From Pseudomonas mandelii (GTDB taxonomy: Bacteria; Pseudomonadota; Gammaproteobacteria; Pseudomonadales; Pseudomonadaceae), in the NCBI RefSeq assembly GCF_006438925.1, contig NZ_RCZA01000001.1, positions 434,001 through 498,000 of the forward strand: a stretch of DNA of 64,000 bases, written 5' to 3'. Within the stretch, counting starts at the first letter, position 1; each line of letters begins with the position of its first letter. This document shows, piece after piece, positions 46,143 through 55,926 of the stretch. A program made the translations under genes and the position numbers. Under the pieces are notes generated by a model that did not search any database, was not told where the DNA came from, and saw only the letters and a list, made by a program, of their open reading frames with translations.

Positions 46143-47717
46143 GTGAGAATCAGACAGCCCCTGCTCGCTTTTCTGTTACTCACCTCGCTCCTTGGTGGCT
46201 GTACGACACTCAACGTTCCTCTTGAACCGAGTCAGGCCCTGCCAGCGGCGGACTCGGCGTTCGGCCGTTCCATCCAGGCCAAGGCCGCCCCCCATCAGGG
46301 CCAATCGGGCTTTCGCCTGCTCTCCGATAGCGCCGAAGCTTTCACCGCCCGTGCCGAGCTGATTCGTAGTGCACAGAGCAGCCTCGATTTGCAGTACTAC
46401 ATCGTCCACGACGGCATCAGCACTCGGATACTGGTGAGCGAGTTGCTCATGGCCGCCGACCGCGGCGTGCGGGTGCGGATTCTGCTAGACGACACCACCA
46501 GCGATGGCCTGGACCAAATCATCGCCACCCTCGCCGCACACCCGAAGATTCAAATCCGCGTGTTCAATCCGCTGCACCTGGGCCGCAGCACCGTGGTGAC
46601 GCGAACGATGGGTCGGCTGTTCAACCTGTCGCAGCAACACCGTCGCATGCACAACAAACTGTGGGTGGCGGACAACAGCGTAGCGATCGTGGGTGGGCGC
46701 AACCTGGGGGACGAGTATTTCGATGCCGGGTCCAATCTGAATTTCACCGACATCGACATGCTCAGCGTCGGCCCGGTTGCAGAACAGCTGGGACATAGCT
46801 TTGACGAGTACTGGAACAGTGCTCTGAGCAAGCCGATCGAGCAGTTTCTCTGGACCAGGCCGACAGCCAAGGATCTGCAAAATACCCGGACCCGGCTGGA
46901 CGAATCCCTGGAGGAAACGCGCAAACAGAATCACGCGCTCTATCAACAATTGATGACCTACACCACTCACCCAAGCCTGGATGTCTGGCTTCGGGAGCTG
47001 ATCTGGGCCTGGAACCAGGCGTTGTGGGATGCACCGAGCAAGGTGCTGGTAAAGGGTGAGCCGGACCCGCACTTGCTGCTGGCCACCCAGTTGGCACCCG
47101 AGCTCAAAGGGGTCACCAAGGAGCTGATCATGGTTTCGGCCTACATGGTGCCCGGCGAACCGGGAATGGTGTACCTGGTCGGTCGTGCCGATGCCGGCGT
47201 GTCGGTCACTTTGCTGACCAATTCACTGGAAGCCACCGACGTACCCGCCGCGCATGGTGGTTATGCGCCTTATCGCAAAACCTTGCTGGAGCATGGTGTG
47301 CAGTTGTTCGAATTACGCCGCCAGCCCGGCGACAATGGCAGCAGCGGCAGTGGACCGAGCCTGTTTCACACCGGGTCCTCCCCCGGCTCCGACTCCAGCC
47401 TGCACAGCAAAGCGATGATTTTCGACCAACAGAAAGCCTTCATCGGCTCGTTCAATTTTGATTCGCGCTCATTACTGTGGAACACCGAAGTCGGGGTGTT
47501 GGTGGACAATCCGCAACTCGCCAGACGGGTGCGCGAATTGGCGCTGGAGGGCATGGCGCCAGCCCTCAGTTATCATGCCCAGCTGGAAAATGGCCAGATT
47601 GTCTGGGTCACCGAAGATGACGGCAAACTGCACACGCTGACCAAGGAGCCGGGGAGCTGGTGGCGGCGCTTCAATGCATGGATGAGCACCACCGTCGGCC
47701 TTGAGCGGATGTTGTAG
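46143..47717 (+). CDS. Phospholipase D family lipoprotein
   Basis: A 524-residue protein with two HKD catalytic motifs: His170-x-Lys172...Asp177 (HNKLWVAD) and His421-x-Lys423...Asp428 (HSKAMIFD). Residues 1-20 end in a lipobox (LLGGC), so it is a lipoprotein. The family includes cardiolipin-synthase-like enzymes and periplasmic phospholipases. Substrate is unknown. It reads towards the MFS gene, and the two coding regions overlap by 47 bp because the MFS frame runs on through a REP. Confidence 0.88.
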   Translation: MRIRQPLLAFLLLTSLLGGCTTLNVPLEPSQALPAADSAFGRSIQAKAAPHQGQSGFRLLSDSAEAFTARAELIRSAQSSLDLQYYIVHDGISTRILVSELLMAADRGVRVRILLDDTTSDGLDQIIATLAAHPKIQIRVFNPLHLGRSTVVTRTMGRLFNLSQQHRRMHNKLWVADNSVAIVGGRNLGDEYFDAGSNLNFTDIDMLSVGPVAEQLGHSFDEYWNSALSKPIEQFLWTRPTAKDLQNTRTRLDESLEETRKQNHALYQQLMTYTTHPSLDVWLRELIWAWNQALWDAPSKVLVKGEPDPHLLLATQLAPELKGVTKELIMVSAYMVPGEPGMVYLVGRADAGVSVTLLTNSLEATDVPAAHGGYAPYRKTLLEHGVQLFELRRQPGDNGSSGSGPSLFHTGSSPGSDSSLHSKAMIFDQQKAFIGSFNFDSRSLLWNTEVGVLVDNPQLARRVRELALEGMAPALSYHAQLENGQIVWVTEDDGKLHTLTKEPGSWWRRFNAWMSTTVGLERML

Positions 47718-48951
47718 AAGGGCACAAGATCAAAAGATCGCAGCCTTCGGCAGCTCGGGTGTGCGCCGCGCCCATGTAGGAGCTGCCGAAGGCTGCGATC
47801 TTTTGATCTATGCGGGCTGCACCGCGCCAAACGCCCCCCTGCCGCGACAGCAAAATCACCAGGCCAAACGCACCGGCCGCCATCAGCAGTGGCAACGCAT
47901 GCCCGCTGATCCACTGACTGCCGGCGCCGGCCGCCAGCGGTCCGACCAGGCAACCGATACCCCACAGCTGCGCGATGTGCGCATTGGCGCGCACCAGTGC
48001 ATCGTCGCGATAGCGCTCGCCGATCAGGATCAGTGACAAGGTGAACAAGCCGCCCGCACTGGCACCGAACAACACCCACAACGGCCAGATCAGCAACGTG
48101 TCGATCAACAACGGGATGGCCAGGCTCGATATCAGCAGGACCACCGCACACCCGGTGAACAACGTACGTCGGGACAAGCGATCAGCCAGTGCGCCAATCG
48201 GCAATTGCAGCAAGGCATCACCCACCACCACCGTGCTGACCATCGCCAGCGCAATTTCCGTCGTAAAGCCCTGACGCAGGCAATAAACCGGCAACAACGT
48301 CAGGATCATCGCTTCGAACGCTGCGAACAGCGAAACCGCCCAGGCAATCGCCGGCAGGCCACGGCAGAAACCCAGCAAGTCGCTGAAGGTCACGCTGCAG
48401 GCTTCACTGGTCGGCGCGCCGCTGCGGCTCATCAACAGGAACGGTGCCGCCATCAGCAAACCGACGCCGACCCAGAATCCGTAATCGTGCTCCGTGCCCA
48501 GTACGCCAAGCAGCAACGGCCCGGCCAGCTGACTCAGCGCATAGCTGCTGCCATACAGCGCCACCAGTCGCCCGCGCCATTGTTCGATCACCAGCTGGTT
48601 GATCCAGCTTTCGCCGAGGATGAAGACGAGGGTCAGGATCACCCCGATCATCAACCGCAATACCAGCCAAACCGGATAGCTCGGCAACAGCGCCAGCAAA
48701 CCGATGGACAACGCCCCGGCCCACAGGCACAGACGCATCAGATTGGCCGTGCCCAGCCGCGCGGCCAGATGGCTGGAAATCTTGGCCCCCAGCAATACGC
48801 CAATGGCGGGCATCGCTGCCATCACACCGATGGCGAATGAGCCGTAACCCCAGCTTTCCAGGCGAAACGACACCAACGGCATGCTGACGCCCAGCGCCAG
48901 GCCGACACTCAAGACAGACGCCAACACGGCGAAATAAGTCGCCCAACGCAT
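47671..48951 (-). CDS. MFS transporter with REP-encoded C terminus
   Basis: A 426-residue major facilitator with twelve predicted helices (YcaD/YfkF-like set: MRWATYFAVLASVLSVGLALGVSMPLVSF). The transporter part ends at about residue 385 (LVILLSRQGGVWRGAA). The last 40 residues (from about RIDQKIAAFGSSY) are translated from the family B REP at 47727-47808 and continue into the antisense of the phospholipase gene. The natural stop has probably been lost through repeat insertion. The tail is cytoplasmic and may be tolerated. Confidence 0.87.
   Translation of the reverse strand: MRWATYFAVLASVLSVGLALGVSMPLVSFRLESWGYGSFAIGVMAAMPAIGVLLGAKISSHLAARLGTANLMRLCLWAGALSIGLLALLPSYPVWLVLRLMIGVILTLVFILGESWINQLVIEQWRGRLVALYGSSYALSQLAGPLLLGVLGTEHDYGFWVGVGLLMAAPFLLMSRSGAPTSEACSVTFSDLLGFCRGLPAIAWAVSLFAAFEAMILTLLPVYCLRQGFTTEIALAMVSTVVVGDALLQLPIGALADRLSRRTLFTGCAVVLLISSLAIPLLIDTLLIWPLWVLFGASAGGLFTLSLILIGERYRDDALVRANAHIAQLWGIGCLVGPLAAGAGSQWISGHALPLLMAAGAFGLVILLSRQGGVWRGAARIDQKIAAFGSSYMGAAHTRAAEGCDLLILCPSTTSAQGRRWCSSMH
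47727..47808. repeat. REPIN, family B, inside the MFS reading frame
   Basis: Inverted AGATCGCAGCCTTCGGCAGC units. On the minus strand it is read in frame as part of the MFS protein. Confidence 0.9.
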
Positions 48952-48999
48952 TTCCCACGCTCCTGTGGATATTATTTTTCAGGCCCGACACAAAACAAT

Positions 49000-49087
49000 G
49001 TGGGAGCGAGCCTGCTCGCGAAGAGGCCAGCACATTCAACATCAATGTTGACTGTTACACCGTCTTCGCGAGCAGGCTCGCTCCCAC
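49000..49087. repeat. REPIN, family A
   Basis: Inverted GTGGGAGCGAGCCTGCTCGC units flanking a 40-nt spacer, between the MFS start and the aldehyde dehydrogenase stop. Confidence 0.9.
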
Positions 49088-49116
49088 AAGGGATCTACGT
49101 CGTTAAGAAAACCGAC

Positions 49117-50610
49117 TTACAACTTGATCCAGGTCGCCTTGAGCTCGGTGTACTTGTCGAACGCATGCAGCGACTTGTCGCGACCGTTGCCGGACTGCTT
49201 GAAGCCGCCGAACGGGGCCGTCATGTCGCCGCCGTCATACTGGTTGACCCACACGCTACCGGCGCGCAGTGCCTTGGCGGTCAGGTGGGCCTTGGAAATA
49301 TCCTGGGTCCACACCGCTGCGGCCAGGCCGTAAGGGGTGTCGTTGGCAATCGCAATGGCTTCTTCGGCGGTATCGAAAGTGATCACCGACAACACTGGGC
49401 CGAAGATTTCTTCCTGAGCGATTTTCATCGCATTGCTGACGCCGTCGAAAATGGTCGGCTCAACGTAGGTGCCACCGGTTTCCTGAAGAATGCGCTTGCC
49501 GCCTGCCACCAGTTTGGCGCCGTCGGTGTGGCCGGATTCGATGTAGGACAGCACGGTGTTCATCTGCTGGGTATCCACCAGCGCGCCGACGTTGGTTGCC
49601 GGGTCCAGCGGGTTGCCCGGTTTCCAGGTTTTGAGGGCCTCGATCACCAGCGGCAGGAATTTATCCTTGATCGAACGCTCCACCAGCAGGCGCGAGCCGG
49701 CGGTGCAGACTTCGCCCTGGTTGAAGGCGATGGCGCCGGCAGCCGATTCAGCGGCAGCTTGCAGATCCGGAGCATCGGCGAACACGATGTTCGGGCTCTT
49801 GCCGCCGGCTTCGAGCCAGACGCGTTTCATGTTCGATTCGCCGGAGTAGATCAGCAGTTGCTTGGCGATTTTGGTCGAACCGGTGAACACCAGGGTGTCC
49901 ACATCATTGTGCAGGGCCAGGGCTTTGCCGACGGTGTGACCGTAGCCTGGCAGGACGTTCAGCACGCCTTTCGGAATACCGGCCTCAACGGCCAGCGCAG
50001 CGATGCGAATGGCGGTCAACGGGGATTTTTCGGATGGCTTGAGGATCACCGAGTTACCGGTGGACAGCGCCGGACCGAGTTTCCAGCACGCCATCATCAA
50101 CGGGAAGTTCCACGGCACGATGGCGCCGACCACGCCGACCGGCTCGCGAGTCACCAGACCCAACTGGTCGTGGGGAGTGGCCGCCACTTCGTCGTAGATC
50201 TTGTCGATGGCTTCACCGCTCCAGCTCAGCGCTTGCGCCGCGCCAGGAACGTCGATGTACAGGGAATCGCTGATTGGCTTGCCCATGTCCAGGGTTTCAA
50301 GCAGGGCCAGCTCTTCGGCGTGCTGTTTCAGCAGGCCGGCGAAACGAATCATGGTGGCTTTGCGTTTGGTCGGTGCCAGGCGCGACCAGACGCCGGAATT
50401 GAAAGTGGCGCGGGCGTTTTCAACAGCACGTTGGGCGTCGGCGGCGTCACAGCTGGCAATCTTGCCCAGCAGACGGCCATCGACCGGGCTAATGCACTCG
50501 AAGGTCTCGCTGGAGACGGCATCGGTGTATTCGCCATTGATGTAGGCGCGGCCTTCGATCTTCAAATCGCGAGCCCGTTGTTCCCAATCGGCACGAGTCA
50601 GGGTGGTCAT
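49117..50610 (-). CDS. kauB: Aldehyde dehydrogenase, KauB/PuuC-like
   Basis: A 497-residue NAD(P)+-dependent aldehyde dehydrogenase. The glutamate base lies in WLEAGGKSP, the catalytic cysteine in NQGEVCTAG and the cofactor-binding motif is FTGSTKIA. Close to P. aeruginosa KauB (PA5312) and E. coli PuuC, which oxidise guanidinobutyraldehyde or gamma-glutamyl-aminobutyraldehyde in arginine and polyamine breakdown. The position after the PuuB-like gene and before rpmG fits PA5312. Exact substrate inferred. Confidence 0.9.
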   Translation of the reverse strand: MTTLTRADWEQRARDLKIEGRAYINGEYTDAVSSETFECISPVDGRLLGKIASCDAADAQRAVENARATFNSGVWSRLAPTKRKATMIRFAGLLKQHAEELALLETLDMGKPISDSLYIDVPGAAQALSWSGEAIDKIYDEVAATPHDQLGLVTREPVGVVGAIVPWNFPLMMACWKLGPALSTGNSVILKPSEKSPLTAIRIAALAVEAGIPKGVLNVLPGYGHTVGKALALHNDVDTLVFTGSTKIAKQLLIYSGESNMKRVWLEAGGKSPNIVFADAPDLQAAAESAAGAIAFNQGEVCTAGSRLLVERSIKDKFLPLVIEALKTWKPGNPLDPATNVGALVDTQQMNTVLSYIESGHTDGAKLVAGGKRILQETGGTYVEPTIFDGVSNAMKIAQEEIFGPVLSVITFDTAEEAIAIANDTPYGLAAAVWTQDISKAHLTAKALRAGSVWVNQYDGGDMTAPFGGFKQSGNGRDKSLHAFDKYTELKATWIKL

Positions 50611-50847
50611 TCGAGTGTCCTCCTCTTATTGAATACGAGCGCCCCGCGGTCTTCGCGGGCGTCCTCAGGAATTCTGCCCGGCCAGCCTGCTTTTTCGGCC
50701 CAAGGCAACCGCCACCCTAAACCAGTGGCCGGGGTTGTTTCAATATATTTGACATAAGGTCGGCAAACGGCCTTGCGGTGTTCATTTTAATAAACATAGA
50801 CTTTGGACTTTCCAGCCATCGCGCCGCAATCACGGGGGATTACAAGA

Positions 50848-51210
50848 ATGAGCATCCAGGACATCGTCGACTTCAGCCAGGCCACCACCTTGCCCGATCG
50901 TTATCGACCAGACCCGGCGAAAGTCCTCAAGGGCGACCCCGAACAAGCAGTGTACAACCACTACAACAGCCCTTGCGGCCAGATGAGCGCAGGCGTGTGG
51001 GAAGGCGAAGTCGGCCAGTGGCATGTGAACTACACCGAGCATGAATACTGCGAGATCGTTCAGGGTGTTTCAGTGCTGCGCGACAACGAAGGCAACGGCA
51101 AGACCCTGCGCGTGGGCGATCGCTTCGTGATCCCGGCGGGCTTTCGCGGGACTTGGGAAGTGCTGGAAGCTTGCCGCAAGATCTATGTGGTGTTTGAACA
51201 GAAGGCTTGA
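50848..51210 (+). CDS. Cupin-domain protein (DUF861 type)
   Basis: A 120-residue single-domain cupin starting MSIQDIVDFSQ. Conserved parts are GVWEGEVGQWHVNYTEHEYCEIVQG and GDRFVIPAGFRGTWEVLE, typical of the DUF861/(S)-ureidoglycine-aminohydrolase-like cupins. The role is not known. It is divergent from the aldehyde dehydrogenase, so a link to amine catabolism is possible. GGGGGA lies 9 nt upstream of the ATG. Confidence 0.85.
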   Translation: MSIQDIVDFSQATTLPDRYRPDPAKVLKGDPEQAVYNHYNSPCGQMSAGVWEGEVGQWHVNYTEHEYCEIVQGVSVLRDNEGNGKTLRVGDRFVIPAGFRGTWEVLEACRKIYVVFEQKA

Positions 51211-51275
51211 GGATTTTTGTTGTTTGGGCTTGCTCGCGAAGGCGTCCTGACAGGCAACACATAATCTGCAGGCAC

Positions 51276-51313
51276 AAAAAAGGCCCGTATCTCGCGATAC
51301 GGGCCTTTTTCGT
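51276..51313. terminator. Bidirectional terminator between cupin and rpmG
   Basis: Perfect eleven-base arms aggcccgtatc / gatacgggcct around TCGC, with A and T runs on either side, 17 bp from the rpmG stop. Confidence 0.85.
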
Positions 51314-51329
51314 AAGAGGGAAAAATCAA

Positions 51330-51485
51330 TTACTTGATTTTGCCTTCTTTGTAGATCACGTGCTTACGAACAACCGGATCAAATTTCTTGATCTCGATTT
51401 TGTCCGGAGTAGTGCGCTTGTTCTTGTCGGTAGTGTAGAAGTGACCAGTACCGGCGCTCGAAATCAAACGAATCAATTCACGCAT
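51330..51485 (-). CDS. rpmG: 50S ribosomal protein L33
   Basis: A 51-residue L33 ([19 protein letters not shown], then [19 protein letters not shown]), the standard length. It lacks the CxxC pairs of the zinc-binding form, so it is the zinc-independent type. The stop is the TAA read from 51332-51330. It follows rpmB by 11 bp on the same strand, the conserved rpmB-rpmG operon. Confidence 0.97.
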   Translation of the reverse strand: MRELIRLISSAGTGHFYTTDKNKRTTPDKIEIKKFDPVVRKHVIYKEGKIK

Positions 51486-51496
51486 GATTAGCTCCC

Positions 51497-51730
51497 TTAG
51501 ATCTTGCCAGCTTTGCGGATTTCGGCCAGCACGACAGTGATGCCACGCTTGTCGATGATACGCATGCCTTTGGCAGATACGCGCAGACGCACGAAACGTT
51601 TCTCTTCTTCAACCCAGAAGCGGTGATGCTGCAGGTTCGGCAGGAAACGACGACGGGTTTTGTTGTTTGCGTGGGAAATGTTATTCCCAGTCACCGGACC
51701 CTTACCGGTAACTTGACATACTCTCGACAT
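51497..51730 (-). CDS. rpmB: 50S ribosomal protein L28
   Basis: A 77-residue L28 starting [20 protein letters not shown], standard length and motifs ([22 protein letters not shown]). First gene of rpmB-rpmG. A 7-bp hairpin (51756-51774) lies in its leader. A TATAAA -10-like box is seen about 150 bp upstream on the minus strand. Confidence 0.97.
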   Translation of the reverse strand: MSRVCQVTGKGPVTGNNISHANNKTRRRFLPNLQHHRFWVEEEKRFVRLRVSAKGMRIIDKRGITVVLAEIRKAGKI

Positions 51731-52175
51731 GCCTCAGCCCTCTAAAACCACATGCCCAACCCGGCATGGGTTGGCCGCTTAATCTCTCAGTCATTTGGCG
51801 CCAGGCGCCGCGTTTCTTTAGAGGTCTTACCGGCTACACCTACAGTGAAGGAACCGGGCCCCTAGAAAAGAGCGCTGCTTTATACCAGAAAGACTGGAGA
51901 GCAACAACATTCCGTGTGCGCGGACTTGATAAATTCCCCATTTTTCGGGCTCCGAGCGCCTAGGATAAAGGCTGTGGTCGATGAAGACCGCTCGTCGCAG
52001 AGAATCGGCCAACCGACCGATTCTGGGTTTTCCTCGGCCCGCATCACCGAAAACAAGCGCACATAGTCCCCTTAAAATGAAAAAGGGGATAGTCATTTGC
52101 AAAAGAGCCCACTAGGGTAAGCCTTTTCCAGACTGCACTTGCAGATGGGCCTTCGATCTGTAAAGGAATCCGACC
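51731..52175. other. 445-bp divergent region rpmB/dppA-like
   Basis: No gene is supported here. It holds the rpmB leader with a perfect hairpin ccaaccc-ggcat-gggttgg at 51756-51774, a possible rpmB -10 (TATAAA around 51878-51883, minus strand) and a second inverted repeat agaatcgg / ccgattct at about 52002-52025 followed by gggtttt. The rest shows no feature I can name. Confidence 0.5.
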
Positions 52176-53762
52176 ATGCGCCTCGCTGCCCTACCGCTGT
52201 TGCTCGCCCCTCTTCTGCTGAGCCCATTGGCCCATGCCGACGCGCTGAGCGTCTGCACCGAGGCAAGCCCGGAAGGCTTCGACGTGGTGCAATACAACTC
52301 GCTGACCACCACCAACGCCTCGGCCGACGTGCTGATGAACCGCTTGGTGGACTTCGATACCGCCAGCGGCAAAGTGGTTGCCAGCCTCGCGGACAGCTGG
52401 GAAGTCACGCCCGACGGCTTGACCTATGTCTTCAAATTGCACCCGCAGGTGAAATTCCACCGCACTGAATACTTCAGCCCGACGCGTGACCTGACCGCCG
52501 AGGACGTGAAGTTCAGCTTCGACCGCATGCTCGACCCGGCAAACCCTTGGCACAAAGTCGCCCAAAGCGGCTTCCCACACGCCCAGTCGATGCAGCTGCC
52601 GGCGCTGATCAAGAAGATCGACGCGCTCGATCCGCTGACCATACGCTTTACCCTCGACCACCCGGACTCGACCTTCTTGCCGACGCTAAGCATGGGCTTC
52701 GCCTCGATCTACTCCGCCGAGTACGCCGATAAACTGATGAAGGCCGGCACCCCGGAGAAGCTCAATAGCCAGCCAATCGGCAGCGGGCCGTTCATCTTCA
52801 CGCGCTTCCAGAAAGATGCCTCGATCCGCTACAAGGCCAACCCGGACTACTTCCGTGGCAAGCCTTCGGTGGATCCGCTGATTTTCGCCATCACCCCTGA
52901 CGCCAACGTGCGTTTGCAGAAATTGCGCCGCAACGAGTGCCAGATCGCCCTGTCGCCCAAGCCTCTGGACGTACAGGCGGCGCTGAAAGAACCGACCCTA
53001 AAAGTGGAAAAGACTGACGCCTTCATGACCGCGTTCGTCGGCATCAACAGCCAGCATCCGCCGTTGGACAAGCCTGAAGTGCGCCAGGCGATCAACCTCG
53101 CGTTCGACAAGGCCAACTACGTCAAAGCCGTGTTCGAAGACACCGCCCAACCTGCCAACGGTCCGTACCCGCCGAACACCTGGAGCTATGCCAAAGGCCT
53201 GCCGGGTTATCCGCATGACGTCGAAAAAGCCAAAGCACTCATGGCGAAGGCCGGGCTCAAGGACGGTTTCCAGACCACCATCTGGACCCGACCTTCTGGC
53301 AGTCTGCTCAACCCGAACCCGAGCCTCAGCGCTCAAATGCTGCAATCGGACCTCGCGGAAATCGGCATCCAGGCCGAGATCCGGGTGATCGAATGGGGCG
53401 AACTGATTCGCCGCGCCAAGGCCGGTGAACACGACCTGTTGTTCATGGGCTGGGCCGGCGACAACGGTGACCCGGACAACTTCCTCACCCCGCAGTTTTC
53501 CTGCGCCGCGGTAAAATCCGGCACCAACTTCGCACGCTACTGCAACCAGGACCTGGACAAGCTGATCAGCGCCGGCAAGACCACCGGCGAGCAAGGTGTG
53601 CGTACCAAGCTCTACGAACAGGCCCAGGCACAGATCCAGCAGCAGGCGCTGTGGCTGCCGCTGGCCCACCCGACTGCCTTTGCGCTGACACGCAAGGACG
53701 TTGAGGGTTACTCGGTCAGCCCGTTCGGCCGCCAGGACTACTCGAAGGTCAACCTCAAGTAA
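52176..53762 (+). CDS. Periplasmic peptide-binding protein (DppA family), orphan
   Basis: A 528-residue SBP_bac_5 family protein with a Sec signal peptide (about 1-22, ending AHADAL). Characteristic segments are WEVTPDGLTYVFKLHPQVKFH, SDRMLDPANPWH-like text near residue 115 and PWSYAKGLPGYPHD-like text in the second lobe. It resembles DppA-type dipeptide binders, of which pseudomonads have several that share one permease. No permease genes are adjacent, so it is an orphan that probably feeds a distant transporter. Confidence 0.9.
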   Translation: MRLAALPLLLAPLLLSPLAHADALSVCTEASPEGFDVVQYNSLTTTNASADVLMNRLVDFDTASGKVVASLADSWEVTPDGLTYVFKLHPQVKFHRTEYFSPTRDLTAEDVKFSFDRMLDPANPWHKVAQSGFPHAQSMQLPALIKKIDALDPLTIRFTLDHPDSTFLPTLSMGFASIYSAEYADKLMKAGTPEKLNSQPIGSGPFIFTRFQKDASIRYKANPDYFRGKPSVDPLIFAITPDANVRLQKLRRNECQIALSPKPLDVQAALKEPTLKVEKTDAFMTAFVGINSQHPPLDKPEVRQAINLAFDKANYVKAVFEDTAQPANGPYPPNTWSYAKGLPGYPHDVEKAKALMAKAGLKDGFQTTIWTRPSGSLLNPNPSLSAQMLQSDLAEIGIQAEIRVIEWGELIRRAKAGEHDLLFMGWAGDNGDPDNFLTPQFSCAAVKSGTNFARYCNQDLDKLISAGKTTGEQGVRTKLYEQAQAQIQQQALWLPLAHPTAFALTRKDVEGYSVSPFGRQDYSKVNLK

Positions 53763-53782
53763 TCCGACCCGACACAAATCCC

Positions 53783-53873
53783 TGTGGGAGCGAGCCTGCT
53801 CGCGAAAGCGGTCTGTCAGTAGACATTGATATCGACTGACACGACGCCTTCGCGAGCAAGCCCGCTCCCACAT
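53783..53873. repeat. REPIN, family A
   Basis: Inverted GTGGGAGCGAGCCTGCTCGC and GCGAGCAAGCCCGCTCCCAC units with ctgtcag/ctgaca inner arms. It lies between convergent genes. Confidence 0.9.
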
Positions 53874-53901
53874 GGGACTCACTTAACTCCGAAAACCTCG
53901 C

Positions 53902-54576
53902 TCACATCCACCCGTACTCGGCCATAGACAGCGGATCGCCGTCACCGATGATGAAATGGTCGAGCACCCGCACATCGATCAGGTCCAGCGCCTCTTGCAG
54001 GCGCTTGGTCAGCGTTCGGTCGGCTTGACTGGGGTTGGTATTACCCGACGGATGGTTATGGCAGAGGATCAACGCTGCGGCGTTGTGGGCCAACGCGCGC
54101 TTAACCACTTGTCTCGGATAGACACTAGTGCTGTCGATGGATCCGCGAAACAGCACTTCAAAGGCCAGCACTTGATGCCTGGAATCCAAAAAAAGACAGC
54201 CGAACACCTCGTGAGGCTCATGACGCAGCATTGACTTCAGGTAATCACGAACCGCCTGCGGATTTTCCAGCGCCGATTTTTGGCGCGCACGTTCGGCCAA
54301 ATGCCGCCGGCTCATTTCCTGGACCGCTTGCAACTGAGCGAATTTCGCCGGCCCGAGCCCCAACTGCCTGCTGAATGCTGCTTGATCGGCCTCGAGCAGT
54401 GAGCGCAGGCTGCCAAACTGACTCAACAGGTGTCGCGCCAGATCTACCGCGCTTTTACCCGACACGCCCGTTCGTAAAAAAATCGCCAGCAGTTCGGCAT
54501 CCGAAAGACTCCCCGAGCCCAACTCAAGCAACCTCTCCCGCGGCCGCTCCGCCGCCGGCCAATCACGAATACTCAT
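53902..54576 (-). CDS. radC: RadC/YicR JAB-domain protein
   Basis: A 224-residue RadC-family protein. The N-terminal helix-hairpin-helix region ([18 protein letters not shown]) is followed by a JAMM/JAB metalloprotease-like domain with [14 protein letters not shown] supplying the zinc ligands. The old link to DNA repair is unsupported and the function is unknown. The start at 54576 ([14 protein letters not shown]) has GGGAGG. The longer frame to 54762 is rejected. Divergent from coaBC. Confidence 0.93.
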   Translation of the reverse strand: MSIRDWPAAERPRERLLELGSGSLSDAELLAIFLRTGVSGKSAVDLARHLLSQFGSLRSLLEADQAAFSRQLGLGPAKFAQLQAVQEMSRRHLAERARQKSALENPQAVRDYLKSMLRHEPHEVFGCLFLDSRHQVLAFEVLFRGSIDSTSVYPRQVVKRALAHNAAALILCHNHPSGNTNPSQADRTLTKRLQEALDLIDVRVLDHFIIGDGDPLSMAEYGWM

Positions 54577-54712
54577 AGCACCTCCCTGGTCTGTGGGCGC
54601 CGCTGTTCCGTAGCGGTCGCTGTGATATCGTAGCCCATCTTTTTTGCGGGCGATTTCACTCCTGGGGAGGGGGTATCGCCATGCAGTCATCAACGAAATG
54701 AAAGGCAGACCT

Positions 54713-55921
54713 ATGCAGCGGCTGTATCGGAAACGCATCGTTCTGGGCGTCGGCGGCGGCATTGCTGCCTACAAGAGCGCCGACCTGGTTCGCCGACTGA
54801 TCGACCAGGGCGCCGAAGTGCGCGTGGTCATGACCCGTGGCGGCAGCGAGTTCATCACGCCGTTGACCATGCAGGCCTTATCCGGCCACCCGGTCCACCT
54901 CGACCTGCTGGACCCCGCGGCCGAAGCCGCCATGGGCCACATCGAACTGGCCAAATGGGCCGACCTGGTGCTGATCGCCCCCGCCACCGCGGACCTCATT
55001 GCCCGCCTGGCCCAAGGCATTGCCGACGACCTGCTGACCACGCTGGTGCTGGCCACCGACGCCGTGGTCGCCGTTGCCCCGGCGATGAACCAGGCCATGT
55101 GGCGCGACCCGGCCACCCAGGCCAACCTGCAAACCCTCGAAAGCCGTGGCCTGAAAACCTTCGGCCCAGCCTCCGGCAGCCAGGCCTGCGGCGACGTCGG
55201 CATGGGCCGCATGCTCGAAGCCACCGACCTCGCCCAGTGCGCGGCAGACTGCTTCCAGCGTCAGGCGCTGACCGGCAAACACGTGCTGATCACCGCCGGC
55301 CCGACCCAGGAAAACATCGACCCGGTGCGCTACATCACTAACCACAGCTCCGGAAAAATGGGCTTTGCCCTGGCCGAGGCCGCGGTGGAAGCCGGCGCCC
55401 GCGTAACCCTGATCACCGGCCCGGTGCACCTGCAGACCCCGGATCGCGTCACCCGCATCGACGTGGTCAGCGCCCGCGACATGCTCGCCGCGTGTGAAGC
55501 CGCGATCCCTTGCGACCTGTTCATCGCCTCGGCAGCGGTCGCGGATTACCGCCCGGAAGTCGTCGCCCCACAGAAACTCAAGAAAGACCCTACGAACGGC
55601 GACGGCTTGTTGCTACAGATGGTGCGTAACCCAGACATTCTGGCCACCATTGCCACTCGCCCTGACCGTCCGTTCAGTGTCGGTTTCGCCGCCGAAACCG
55701 AACACTTGCTCGATTACGCTGCACGCAAGTTGAAAGACAAGAACCTCGATTTGATCGTCGCCAACGACGTCGCCAACCCGAGCATTGGCTTCAACAGCGA
55801 AGAAAACGCCTGCAGCGTGATCGACCGCCAGCTACACGCCACACTTTTCGCCCAGACCAGCAAGAGCAAGATTGCTCGCCAGCTGATCACTTTTATCGCC
55901 GAACGTCTGAACCAGGTTTAA
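54713..55921 (+). CDS. coaBC: Bifunctional CoaBC (phosphopantothenoylcysteine synthetase/decarboxylase)
   Basis: A 402-residue fused coenzyme A enzyme. The N-terminal flavin-dependent decarboxylase (CoaC) has [25 protein letters not shown] and the [10 protein letters not shown] flap. The C-terminal synthetase (CoaB) begins near residue 190 with [18 protein letters not shown] and AAVADYRP. It turns 4'-phosphopantothenate and cysteine into 4'-phosphopantetheine. Start at 54713 ([12 protein letters not shown]) matches the family. It is 5 bp from dut, so they are cotranscribed. Confidence 0.96.
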   Translation: MQRLYRKRIVLGVGGGIAAYKSADLVRRLIDQGAEVRVVMTRGGSEFITPLTMQALSGHPVHLDLLDPAAEAAMGHIELAKWADLVLIAPATADLIARLAQGIADDLLTTLVLATDAVVAVAPAMNQAMWRDPATQANLQTLESRGLKTFGPASGSQACGDVGMGRMLEATDLAQCAADCFQRQALTGKHVLITAGPTQENIDPVRYITNHSSGKMGFALAEAAVEAGARVTLITGPVHLQTPDRVTRIDVVSARDMLAACEAAIPCDLFIASAAVADYRPEVVAPQKLKKDPTNGDGLLLQMVRNPDILATIATRPDRPFSVGFAAETEHLLDYAARKLKDKNLDLIVANDVANPSIGFNSEENACSVIDRQLHATLFAQTSKSKIARQLITFIAERLNQV

Positions 55922-55926
55922 TTTAC

